Source of the DNA: Erythrophleum ivorense
Taxonomy: Eukaryota > Streptophyta > Magnoliopsida > Fabales > Fabaceae
DNA: 64,000 nucleotides
Direction of reading: 5' to 3'
Assembly (NCBI GenBank): GCA_026724425.1
Contig: JAIUCV010000004.1
Span: forward strand, 754,001-818,000
Of this stretch, positions 11,288 to 23,183 are shown piece by piece (position 1 is the stretch's first letter; each line of letters starts with the position of its first letter). The position numbers and the translations under genes are program-made. Under the pieces are notes generated by a model that saw only the letters and a list, made by a program, of their open reading frames with translations, did no database searches and was not told the origin of the DNA.

Positions 11288-13017
11288 TTATTCACTTAAG
11301 GTCACCCACGCTTCTATTCCCTTTCCATCACTTGTGTCCAATAGAATAATAGAATTCTCAATCTTTAGAGAAGGAGTACCCACCCACATGGGCTTTCCCC
11401 ATCCAAAATCAACTTCATAAAATGGAAAACGACACCAACTAGTGCACCCATAAAAATCTATACCCTCTTTGTATGCAAGTTCTTCCATCTCCTTCCAATT
11501 CTCACAAACTGCAAGGAAAGCATTTCCTTCTTGAAGTTTTTGGACATACACCTGGGAAAATTTTTCTAGAGCTTGCCTTAGCTGAACCACCAAGCCTTGC
11601 AAGCCCATCTCACCATGATTACTTTCCTTTACCTGTACTATAAAGTGACCCAAAAAGTTACCTACACAGGTCTCAGGTAAGGGTGGGCTTGCCCTTTTAC
11701 GAATATTCACTACTTGAGCTATGATAGAGGGTCTTATGGTTACTCCCAATTTTGCTCTTGACGCAATTGTAGCACACTTCCAAATTAGTGCCAATACAAC
11801 CTCAACTCGGCTTGGCTGCTCCACCATTTGGCTTACAGCTTTAGCTTTCAATTTTGTTACCTTTGAGGAATTAAACACGAACCTACACCCCATTAAATTT
11901 TGCTATCTCATGTCAAGTTAATAATATCTATTTTATTTGATAAGAATATGATACATGTTAATATTTAATGACCCATAAAATTTCCTATGTCCATACGAAG
12001 TTTAATAAAAATAATACAGAGTAATTGATCAAATTTAATTATATAAAGGATTCATCATGACAAATGCATTTGTGCACATGTAAATTCTATTACTACAACT
12101 AATAAGATTTCTACACATAATTATTTCGTAATAAAATCAAAATAAATTAAAAAATAATTATATTTTTAAGTCTTTATAAATAAGATCCTTTGCCTTTTCC
12201 AAAAGAATGAAAATTTTAACTCTTAGTGTTGAAAATTTTTAATTCAAGATTTGAATTTTCTGAAACCCTCACAAATTAAAATAAATATTTTTTAACAAAA
12301 AATTGTATCCCTTTCCTTGAAGTTAATTTGTTGAGCAAATTGGAGGCGAAAATTGCATGTAAAATACCTTCTTGTGAGGCAATTGGATTGTGCGTACTCT
12401 AGAGGTTGTGGAAGAGCAAGATAATCCACAGAAGGATAAAGAGAGCTGAGAATATACTTTGGAAGCATAGACTCAGTCAAGCAACCAATAGCTATCGAAG
12501 ACCAAGCCTTGATGAATGAACCAATTGTGGATGCGTCAGCGATCTTATGGGACATGGACACACCAATTGCCAAACCCCCACAGTCAAACAAATTCACTTG
12601 CACTTTCAATAAAAACCCACACCTAAATGCCACATCATCAATGGGCACAAATTGAAGGATAGAGTTAGCATCAGGTTGTTTCAAAATGTCAGAGAGGAGG
12701 CCTTGGACACGAGCCTCACAAAACTCGACACCTTCGTCATTACATTCAATTATTGTGTTGTCTTTGACTTTGCCTGCCAGAGGGTAGAAGTGGATTAGAG
12801 TCTCAGACAAAGACGTCTTTAGCTTCTCACACCTATCTTGATGACTAAGATGGCCTTCATATTCAATATTGGGATAGAACAACAGAATTTGAGTGTGCTT
12901 TGCAAAAGCAAGCTGGTCCATGAAAGATAGCTTGAAAGTTCTAAGGTTTTGGGGAGTTGGAGAAGATGGCTTTATGGTTTGTTTGGACATAAACTCAACC
13001 TTCATTGCCTTCACCAT
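11288..13017 (-). CDS. BAHD acyltransferase, vinorine synthase-like, with a late premature stop
   Basis: BAHD enzymes transfer acyl groups from acyl-CoA to alcohols or amines of specialised metabolites in the cytosol. There are two exons: 13017-12368 and 11882-11288. The intron (12367-11883) starts GTATTT, ends TAG and splits an Arg codon. The catalytic HKIAD is at residues 157-161 and DFGWG at 375-379, the order and spacing of the family. Translation stops at TAA (11288-11290) after 414 residues. Reading on gives 22 more family-like residues to a TGA at 11219-11221, so the ancestral protein had about 437 residues. The stop is one C-to-T change from a Gln codon. A start at 13005 (MKVEF) is equally plausible and matches common family starts. 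The substrate cannot be told; vinorine-synthase/salutaridinol-acetyltransferase-type is the nearest clade by its N-terminus. It may still be functional. Confidence 0.88.
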
Positions 13018-13879
13018 CTCACCACCTGAAAATATTGGTTTGAAATTTGAATGGAGGATTTTGATAACAAGAATTAATATCATGCTCCAACACAAAATGT
13101 AAAATTATCATTACCATAATTGCTGTAATCAAATTCCTAAAGTCTACACGAAATTTGAACTCAAAATTTCAATTTTAGCACAATACAGTCATAAAAATAC
13201 CTAAATAATCACAAAATTAATTGACATATTAAAATATCTCACCACCGAGAGTACAAAACATGTATAGTGGAAGGAAGTGTATAGATTATGTATGAATTTT
13301 TTTTTACCAAAATTCAAAGAGTACACATCTCAAGTTTGGTGTGAAACATTGTGGAAATTTAAGAACTCATATTTAGGAATCTCAAAAAATTTTGAAAAAA
13401 TCACCATAAATTAAGAAATTGAAAATTGATATCACAGGCCAAATTGGACCCAAAACGGCATGGGAACACTATTCACACTCATCCACGTGCGGGGGGCGTG
13501 AGTGGGCAACACCAAGGTTGATCATCTTCAACCTTGGCACAGTTATAGTATTCTGTCAAAAAGGGACTCCATTTTTATGCCATGGGAGTTTCGAAATGGC
13601 TTGTATCAATGCCTTTTTACAGCCCAAACTATGATACAAGCTACCATAAACACAAATCAAGTTATCTAAGCTTCGAAAACTTGATTCTAAGCCCAAAAAT
13701 GAAGATCCCATTTTGAACCCTAAACTTTTTCTCCTAGATTTATCATGTAATTTCAGTTTTTTTTTAATTAAATAGGTTTAATAGCATCACAATTACATGA
13801 ACAACATTTCTCACAAAGGAATCCAAAACAAAATGCAAGAAAAATGGATAGCCATTTTGAACATAAACAATAAATTTTG
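13018..13879. other. Upstream region of the BAHD gene, no further gene
   Basis: This should include the gene's promoter and 5'UTR. A GC-richer patch at about 13440-13640, with an uninterrupted 71-codon plus-strand frame, looks like part of an unidentified repeat. I could not pick a TATA box with confidence. Confidence 0.35.
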
Positions 13880-14395
13880 AAACTTATATATAAATGAATT
13901 CTATTCAATTAAGAATTAAAGAATGTAATCTTAATAGTTAATACATAGTATATCACTTCTAATATATATATATATAGATATATTTTGTATTAAGGCATTA
14001 TATTTATTTTGATGTTATGATAATTTTTTTTATTATCATGTGCCTCTATTTTTTTAATTTTAGTAAAATTTATTATTATATAATGGGCATTAAAGTTGCT
14101 TTTTTAGAAATTATTAGTACTCATATTAAGTATAAATTTTTGTCTCTCCTTATAATTTTTTTTCTAGCTTCGTCTTTGCAGGTGGATGTGTATGTGTGTG
14201 TGTGTGTGTGTGTGTTCATTCATGATTGATTTAGTTTATTATTTTTTTATAAACTATATTTATGTAAGAATTTCTTTTATATATGTCTTGACATTTTAAT
14301 TGGTACTTTAAATTGTAAGAATTTTATTAGCTGTGGACTTTCATTAATTGTGTTTTTGATGTTTTACTAAAAATGAACTCTGATATATAATGCTA
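13880..14395 (+). repeat. Direct duplication, copy 1 (with (GT)n)
   Basis: The block matches 15180-15640 in the same orientation. Shared landmarks in order: TTCTATTCAATT-like start, TTATTATATAATGG, AAGTATAAATTTT, CGTCTTTG followed by (TG)n, TATATGTCTTGACAT, TTAGCTGTGGACTTTCATT. Copy 1 has a roughly 80 bp AT-rich extra segment near 13950-14030 and a (GT)n tract at 14189-14215. Non-coding. Confidence 0.75.
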
Positions 14396-15179
14396 ATCTA
14401 AAATTAATAAAATATTCTATCGGTACCAACCACTTGCACGCGACTCACATGGTACCTAATGGTCAATCAGAGGCACCCACCACTGTATTTGTGCAAGAAG
14501 TATATATTTGTGTTGAGTAGGGGGGTATCTAATGGTCAATTCGACATGGTTGATGATACATATAATTAGAAAGCTTGCTTTGCACCTATGAGTTTTTAAT
14601 ATTGTTATCCCCGCGTTGAGTAGGATGGTAAAACTGTTTGGCTAGAAGGACATTGCTAATTAAGTTAGACAAACAAAATGACCAAATGAATTATTAGTAT
14701 ACTATAATTATAAACATATACTGTTAATAAAACTCATTTTAACATATATATAACGAACCAGGAATTACATTTTAGGGACATTCGCTTCCTAGAAGAATTT
14801 TATATGTATATTACATATATAATATTATATTTTTAAAAATTTTAAATTTACCTCCCTAAACTTTTTATCTACTTCTTTTAATATTTTAAAGTTTTAAACA
14901 CGTGCTTTTAAAGTCATAATTACTTTTTACATTAATTATAAAAGTAAATTTTATAAAACAAATGAAATATACTAAAATATATTAAAACTTTTTCAAGAAG
15001 CTTCTTACTTCCATTATTTAAGAATAATTAATAATATATCTTTACTCTGACTTTCATTTTTTCACAAAATTATTTTCTTTTAGTTTCTTTAACTATATTC
15101 TCTATTCACTGTAAAAACAGAGCTTTATAATTTGATTGTTTATATTGAGAATGATATTACAAAGAATTTCACTAGAGAG
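14396..15179. other. Spacer between the two duplicated blocks, no gene seen
   Basis: The spacer contains a short degenerate repetition around GGTA(C/T)CTAATGGTCAAT (about 14450 and 14525). Nothing coding. Confidence 0.4.
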
Positions 15180-15423
15180 GAGATTATATATAGACAAATT
15201 TTATTCAATTAAAAATTGAAGAATATGATTTTAATAATTAATAATTTTTTTGACTTTTTTTTAATTATTGTGTGCCTATGTGTTTAATTTTAGTGAATTT
15301 TATTATTATATAATGGATATTTAAAGTTTTATTTTTTAGAAATTATAAGTATTTATTTTAAGTATAAATTTTCGCCTCTCCTAATAATTTTTTTCTAGTA
15401 CCGTCTTTGTGTGTGGGTGTACA

Positions 15424-15466
<43 letters not shown>

Positions 15467-15640
15467 TTTTTTCATCTATGACTGATTTAGTTTACCATTT
15501 TTTGAAAAAAATTAAATTTACATAAGAATTTCTTTTATATATGTCTTGACATATTAATTGGTACTTTAAATTGTAAGAATTTTATTAGCTGTGGACTTTC
15601 ATTAATTGTATTTTTGATGTTTTTAATGTGAACTGTGATA
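15180..15640 (+). repeat. Direct duplication, copy 2 (with (TG)n(TA)n)
   Basis: This is the second copy of 13880-14395. Its microsatellite has expanded differently, to (TG)n followed by (TA)n at 15424-15461. Confidence 0.75.
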
Positions 15641-15659
15641 TATATATATATATATATGA

Positions 15660-16110
15660 GATCCGTATTAGACATGAATGAGAGATTATCACTGTATATG
15701 TATGTAAGTACATAAATTTGTCAAATGTATATAATTATGCATAAAACCTGACGGTGATCAGACATTCACAGTTATTAAAAAGATGGCGCTAATTCTATGC
15801 GAGCCATTTGGCAGAGCAGGTGGTTGCTTTTTCCCATATATTGTTGACAATGTTACTTAAACTAATGAACGGAACCAGACAACATACGTGCTCCCAGACG
15901 GCCCCATATGCCGTCTTCCATTCTTTGCATTGCCAACAGACATAAAATTTCACCATGCAAGAATGAAAAAAAATGGGATCCGATTAATTCCTAATTTGTC
16001 AAAGACCTAGAAAAAAGTAAAGTCGTCATGATCGTGTATATATACACGATCCGTATTGGACATTAATGAGAGATTATCACTGTATATGTATGTAAGTATA
16101 TAAATTTGTT
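15660..16110 (+). repeat. Pair of ~62 bp direct repeats
   Basis: 15660-15720 and 16048-16110 share GATCCGTATT(A/G)GACAT, AATGAGAGATTATCACTG and TATATGTATGTAAGTA in order, about 95% alike. The spacer is non-coding. The origin is unknown. Confidence 0.8.
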
Positions 16111-16212
16111 CGACTAGGGCATGCAGATTCCTAAATGATTTGGTGTCTGTAAAATAGCAGAAAAAAAAAAGGCTATTGGCCTCTACATGAATAAACCACT
16201 TATTAGTTAGAA

Positions 16213-16330
16213 CCAGGGGCGGAGGCAAGAATTTCATTTTGGGGGTTAAGACTTTAAGTATAATACATAATATTCTAAAGAAAAACATAATATTCTAAGG
16301 AATTTGCAGGCAGAGGAGTAGGAGCTTGAT
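16213..16330. mobile_element. Possible DNA-transposon terminus
   Basis: A CAGGGGCGGAGGCAAGA sequence at 16213 resembles ends of non-autonomous plant hAT-like elements. No matching opposite end was found, so any element is truncated. Confidence 0.25.
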
Positions 16331-16431
16331 GCTGCCATTTATGTATCTGCACTAGGATAATTAATGGGCATAAAACCGAAAGAAAAATTATTAGGGAAGG
16401 TGAACCGATGACAGCTAATGGGATCCGATGC

Positions 16432-16464
<33 letters not shown>

Positions 16465-18360
16465 GTTTTAGAATAAATTAAATCTATAATTTTCATTATA
16501 CAATTAATAACATTGAAAAAAAATTAAAAAAATATATTTTTAATAAATTATAATTTTAATAAAAATCAATATTATTATTAAAAATATTTTGGTCTAGGCA
16601 GAGCAGGTAAGTGTATATTATTAAAATAAAAAAAAGGTCATAAAAATTGGGTATCTTTTCATTTAAGAGAATAATTTACCTTTAAAATATATCCTAAGAA
16701 ATTCAGTGGCTTACGGTGCCCATGGAATCTCATTCCATCAAATTTGAGATAAAATTCTTATTCCCACAAATGAGAGAATGGGGTCTCCCAAGGAATAAAA
16801 GGAAACCCAAATTCTCCAACTAAATAGATTTATGAAAGAATTCCATTCTTTTTCATTTCTGATGATCCAAATGCCCATATTCAAATTTTATTTTTTCATA
16901 TTATTGGTAATTCAAAAATCAATTTTTGTTGAATTAAAATTTTAAAATTAAATTTCTTCATCTTTTTTTATTAAGAGTCATTTAAAAATATATTTTTTTC
17001 AAATAAAAAATGAATATTTTAATTTTTTTGCATTATAGCATTATGATCATTTATTTAGTTTTCTTTTCCATTCTTATAATATTTTCATCTAACCAAATAT
17101 AAGAATAAAATGACATTCTCATTCATTATATAATTGTGGGCTATAATTCTATTCCATTAATTTCCATTTTCTATTTCTATTTTCCATCAAAATTATTCCA
17201 TCTAATCAAACATAACCTAAGCACTCTTTGTAATCACAAACATTATTATAGCTATGTTCAAAAGTATAATTTTTTTTTGAAAACCAAAAATATAAAATTT
17301 ACAATATTTTTTGTCAAAAATAAAATAATATAAATTTCGGACTATACAAAGTATTTAAATACATTTGATGGTCACAATTTTCAAAGAAAACTTTTCAAAA
17401 TTTTATTTCCAAAAGTACATCTAACTTTTTAAAAATAATAGATAAACACCATCAGCCAAATTTCTATATAGATTATAAATTAGCAAGTTTGATGTAAAAA
17501 ATAACAAACCACTGCCAAAACCATAACTCACGATGTCAATAAATGAGTGCTAACTCGCATAGTTAACATTTACTATATTGTTTATTTATTTTTTTTTTTT
17601 TTAGTATATCATGATCTCATCATAACGTGAAGAGCCCATATAGAGAGTTGAAATGATAGAATATTAGACAGCAATCATCTCATGTTGTCTTTTGGCACGT
17701 GGTTTTGAGCGAAAAGACAAAAGTAGGTATAAAAGTTATATATGCATTTGGTCAGGAGACCAGGATCACCTGAAATATTTTAAGTGAAGTGAAGAAAGAG
17801 AAAAGTGAGATTTACTTCTATCATGTGAGATCTATTTTTTTTCTTTATCTTTTTCCTCACTTCACCCCTTGAAATACTTCAGGGATCCAAATCCTTGGTC
17901 AGAGACAAGCGCCTTTAATTCTTCATTTATTTATTTTTGTTTCACCATATTGTTGTGAAAGAAAGGAAAAAAGGCACAAATATTTTTTGTAGCTTAACTC
18001 ATTTGCAAATCCATACCATATACTGTGAAATCTCGGTAATAGACCTGTACTGTGTCAAACATGAGAGTAGACCCTTCTAGCCACCTTCCATTAGATATTT
18101 AATGAAAATTTGAAGGGTTGTGCTTGGGTTTAAAGTCGCAAATATAAACAATGTGACTGGAATGGATTCATGACTGCGTTGGGTGTTGAACGATTTGGGA
18201 TTAGATGGGTTTGGTAAATCGTTGATTGTCCAATATATTCTAGCTTGTGTAGAAAGATACATGGGCTCGGGTGTTTGAACATGTTGCACTTGGTTCTATA
18301 AGTACTGTATGTATAGTTGTTATGGCTTGTAAGGAGTTTTGGAAAGTGAATTTGGTGGAG
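16331..18360. other. AT-rich non-coding stretch
   Basis: A (TA)n run lies at about 16432-16464. The block 16700-17220, rich in GGAATTCCATT-like words, may be a degenerate miniature element, but I could not define its ends. No gene was recognised. Confidence 0.35.
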
Positions 18361-18897
18361 AAATGGATCTGTTGTGACTGAGTAGAACGGGGATGTGGAA
18401 ATGCTGTCCTGGGCCCCAAAAACAAGAAATCAATATTAAAAAAGAAATGAAAACGGTTCGTTTAACTCCTCTTCAAACAAAGCTGGGATTCGTGGAAGTT
18501 TCAAAGGTGAACTTGTGGAGATGGGTGGAGCTGTACGTGATGCATATTCTACTTTTATGAGTGAGGCTTTAGCTCTGGAGAAAGGTGTATTGATGGCTCT
18601 GGATTTGAAATTGGAGAATGTACTGTTGGAATCAAATAATAAAACTTTGGTGGGTCTTGTACAGACTGGAGGGCACTGTCCTAAAAGGAGATGTGCTGTT
18701 GTGATTGATGACATTTCATTCCTGTGTCAGGAAGTTTCGTGTTTTTCTTTAAGCTGGATATCTGGATCTGTAAACAAGGCAAAAAATTAATTGGTTCATC
18801 AAGCTTTTTATTAGGGGATGTGCCCGTATGGGTGGAGATATCTCCCCCGGCCCATCGCCCTTGTTGCAATTCTCACTGCTGAAGTTGCTAGATATAT
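18361..18897 (+). pseudogene. RNase H-like (RVT_3) domain remnant, probably LINE-derived
   Basis: RVT_3 RNase H domains form the C-terminus of plant L1-type LINE polyproteins and cut RNA in RNA/DNA hybrids. The open frame 18515-18790 carries EALALEKGVLMALDL and NVLLESNNKTLV, the second- and third-strand/helix positions of the domain with their acidic residues. It continues past stops as SVNKAKN and LVHQAFY, matching the family's usual C-terminal end before a WRYLPRP-like stretch. The N-terminal part of the domain, with the first catalytic Asp, is not recognisable, and stops occur at about 18787 and 18814. There is no reverse transcriptase next to it. A stand-alone RNase H-like gene remnant is the alternative. 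Confidence 0.6.
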
Positions 18898-20499
18898 GTA
18901 AGAAGGGGATGGGCAAGTGTTTTGATGTATGAGTTTTGTTGTCTGTTGTGTTTCTGATTTATGTGAGGCATCTGTTATTTTTATTTGTTTTGCTAGGATA
19001 TTTAGACTCTGCTTTTGTTATAGTAGTGAAATTCAGTTTTTGGCCAACAAAGTAACTCACAAATATAATATTTAAGGATAAAATTGAAATGGCAAACAAA
19101 ATCATAATCGCGCCTGTTTGAGTCCAAATTGTGACTGTTTGACTTTAAAATCACAAATAAAAAATTTGGGGAAGAATAGTTTCTAAGTTTGAAATTGCAC
19201 CAGAATAGTCAGGGCTCGAAAACAAAATTGAAGTTTGACTTCTAGGTCAAAAGTTTGGATTTGAATTTAAAGATTTGTGAATTAAAATTTGTGGAAGAAG
19301 GGATATAAGCCTGCTCCCAATTTTGCTACGTTAGGTACAAGGATCTATTATTTAAATTTCAAAATACATGATGATTGTTTATGAATGAATTAAAGTATAA
19401 GAGTGTTTGTGTAATTTTCCCTTAACGAAAGTACTGACAAACTTAATCCTAAAAACTTATTTAACACTTTTGTATAATTAGACAGTTTGGTACATAAAAT
19501 TATTAAGGCAAAAATGTAAATGAAAAAAAAAAGATGATTTTGTAGATGATATTCATACTTTAAAATAAACAATCAAAAAATAAATACTATTAAATAATAA
19601 TTACATAAAAATAATAAATATTATATATAAAAATAAACCAAAATCTATTTCCTCCATCCAATGGGTCCGTTATATATTGACTGAAGTGGATCTCGAGATC
19701 TAAACTACTTTGATAAATTCAAAATGTCATCAATAGAAGATTCAATGATTAGTTTGAGAAAGAAAAAAGAATATATCCATTTTGAGTTTTAGTAATTAGA
19801 TCCTTCAAAACTTAAAAAAAATGGAAAACATATATATTTATCAAATTTGTTGATTATTTGTTATAAGTTCAGGGTATTATTCAATATTATAAAATAAATT
19901 TACTTAGTTAAATGTAATCAAATAGACATTTATACACAATCATAAAAATAATATTAAGGAAAAACTTATAAACAACTTTTTATATTTTTATTATCAGATT
20001 TTTTAATGAAAATATAACAAGTAGATTATTCTTCAATAATAACATGATAAATGTATAATTTTTGTAAATAATTATATAATTTTTTAATTAAATTATATAC
20101 TTGTCATATTATTATTGATAAATTATATATTTTTTATTTTTTATTTAGGGAATCTAATAACAAGAATATAAACTGTTATATCTAAGTTTAATCTTAAGAC
20201 TATCAAAATGAAAACTGGAAAAGAAAGAAAAATTAATTTAAAAAATGAAAAAAAGAGGAAACAGAGAACAACTTGGCTCAGCAATGGGACACAGAAACGC
20301 AGGTTTTAGTTCAATATTGTCGGCAGAGATTTGATAATGAGAAGAGGAGGATGGCAATTTTTGACTTTGGAGTTTGGACACTCAATTGTTTTTACTTTTT
20401 TTTTTTAATTTCATATTTACTTAATTCCTTTTTATAACGGAATTTTAGATCAAATTGTTATCCTCAATGGATTCCAAAATATGTTTAGTTTTCTAATTA

Positions 20500-20539
<40 letters not shown>

Positions 20540-21200
20540 ATGAAAATTTTTATTTAGAGTTAAGTAGCCTTTAAATCTTACATATTGATAATAAATGTGA
20601 AATAAAATATTTTTATAAAATTTTTCCTTATCATAATTTTATTTAGTCAAATGTTAAAATAATTAAAAACCTATTATTAGGTAAATATATTGATCAAACA
20701 ATTTAAGAAGATTTGATATACTTGAATTTGATCTTCATTCTTTCCTTTCTTCTCTCTCCTAACTTCTTCCTAATGGCTTATAAAAGAAATATTTATAACT
20801 ATCCCCAACATATTTTTAATTTTATCTTTTGAATAATTTTAGGAATACTAATTATAAAAAAATAAATTTTTCAATGTTCCATGCATGGCATAGGACCACG
20901 GGTATTAATAACTACTCATGCTAATTTATAACTTTGTATGCATTAGGCCATTTTAATTTTTTGAAAATGATATTAAAAACTTACCATCATTGTTTCTCTC
21001 TTTCAAAATAGAATAAGTCAAATTTGCTTGACGGAGAAAGAGAAATTAAATAATTAATTAAATTTATATGATTATTATATCATGATCGAGATTACTATCA
21101 AGAAGTATACTTTTAGTTTTATCCAGCGTTAAATAATTTATTAAAGGAAAGAAACGCAGATGTTTTCGACGTTAATAATTAATTAGCCAATTTTAAACTT
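18898..21200. other. AT-rich intergenic stretch with (TA)n(TG)n
   Basis: No gene was recognised. A compound microsatellite lies at 20499-20540. Several A/T-rich stretches contain short frames only. Confidence 0.45.
20499..20540. repeat. (TA)n(TG)n microsatellite
   Basis: Compound dinucleotide tract in non-coding DNA. It resembles the one at 15424-15461 but shows no shared flank. Confidence 0.95.
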
Positions 21201-21989
21201 CATTTTCTGGCATTCGACTTTCCTCCACTGAGCACCTTGTTTATTGCGCCTCCATTTAGCTCAAAACATCACTGTTCCAGTTATGCATGTCATCTGGATG
21301 TCCATCTTCTCATGCAATATGAGTCGTTCATGCTGATTTAGGAAACCTCCATCTAGATTCAATATCCCAGATACCCAATTGAAGCTTGCGTTCGACTTCA
21401 TCCTCTAGGAACCAATCCAGCGTCGTCGTGGACGGGTTGCTCACCTTCATCGTCCTCTTTTCGTTCTCCTCCAGCATTTCTCTTCGACGAAAGCTTGATC
21501 CTTCATCCACCTTCAGCCTTCATTGTCGACTTCATCCTGCTCTCTCCAATACCCCAGTGTTTCTCATTGAGCAATTTCTCTTCGGCTTTATCACCCTTGA
21601 GCATTTGGTTGGGTGGAGGTATCCTGCACTTTCTTATTCTTCTTCTTCCCTCTTCTTCTTTAATAAAAGAAGGATTTAAGCTGTGTTTTGCTTGATTCCC
21701 TTGTGATTTCACTGAATAGTTGTTTCAATTAGGATACAGTGAATGATTAGTTCAATTGGAGCGCATTTGAATCTTGTTCAAATTCTTTGAGATTGCTGCA
21801 TTTTGAATATTGTTGAAATTCTAATGTTATATAATATTGTTGAAATTATATATATATATATATATACATATATATATGTCTCTGCGATTGATGAATCTGT
21901 AAACTGCATTTGAATTATTCCCTTTTATTTGTATGGAACTACTGGCCATCTGTTTGCATTATCCCAAATGTGTCAATTGCAAAGTGATT

Positions 21990-22180
21990 AGATAAATTTT
22001 TTGAACCAAACAAGTTGAACTCTTGAACTAAACTATAAATTGAATGATGAAACCAAATTGCTTGATCTGTTGAACCAATTTGCTTGATCTATTGAACCAA
22101 ATTACTTGATATGTTGAACCAAATTAAGCTATATTGCTGAACTAATTGATTGATTTGTTAAACAAAATTGCTAAATGAAG
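21990..22180 (+). repeat. Degenerate minisatellite inside the MULE
   Basis: Repeats of roughly 22-26 bp built on TTGAACCAAATTGCTTGAT(C/A)T recur at least four times, with substitutions. A second degenerate set based on GAGCTA(A/G) words follows at about 22370-22690. Non-coding. Confidence 0.65.
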
Positions 22181-23183
22181 TTGGACATTAGCTTTCTTTC
22201 ATTAAATAATAGATTGAGTTTATGAATAATTGAACCAAGTGGGATAAATTTGCTGAAACTAGAATTAGTTAAATATTGTGCTACACAAATTATGAACCTT
22301 TTTGGGCATTAACATATTTTTTATGATTGTTATGTAGATTACATAATCAGATATGGAGGTGCAAATTATGACAACAATGAGCTAGCTTGACCAAAAAAAA
22401 AGAGAGAGCCAGCTTAAGAACTACAGTGATAAGCAAAAAAGAGATAAGCCTACTGTACAAAATATATTGATATATATAATATAAGTATTGGGCTACCATG
22501 ACAAAAAAAAGAGCAACCCAAAAGTACTAAATGAGCTAGCTTTGACTAAAAGAGTTGAAATAAAGTAGCAGAAGTAGAAAGAGCTAAATGATGACTTCAT
22601 ATAAGAGCTGTTACAAAAAGAGCTAAAATGAAGCAGTAGAGCAAAAAGAGTTAAAATATTGCCTTCATTTAGGAGTTAGAACAAAAGAAGATGAAACGGA
22701 TGAGAAGTTGATATATGAATTTATATTTGCAACAATTATACCCTTAATAGTGTAAATGAATATTGTATTGCCTTCAAAGTGTCTCAAGTTGAGACAATGA
22801 CATGTAATAAAGATTAAATTGATTTGAATAAAAGTGATTCAACTTGTTTGTACTTTCATTATTATGTCTATTATGATTTATCATCTATAAATGCTTGGCT
22901 GAACTGTAAAGCTTCTAATGATGCCATATCACAATCAAGCAGTGCTTGCAATAAGAATACATATGTTTTAGATCAATATACTATTAGTTATGTGAGAATA
23001 TATAAAAACAGGTTATGTGCTCACTATCAACGAATTGATATAAGTCATTTGACTTGGTATAGGTATATCTATCATCATATAATCATGCTGTACTTGAATT
23101 GATGAGGTAGCTTTGTCCGGTGTCACCAAAGTTGCTTGAAATGGAAAAAAAGCAATTAATACCTACTACTAACTTAAAAAAAT

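Noticed and set aside
16700..17220. Possible miniature element rich in GGAATTCCATT-like words
   Set aside because: No defined ends or TSD.
22824..23102. 92-codon plus-strand ORF inside the MULE
   Set aside because: Tyr/His-rich AT-biased translation with no family motif, on the strand opposite the transposase.
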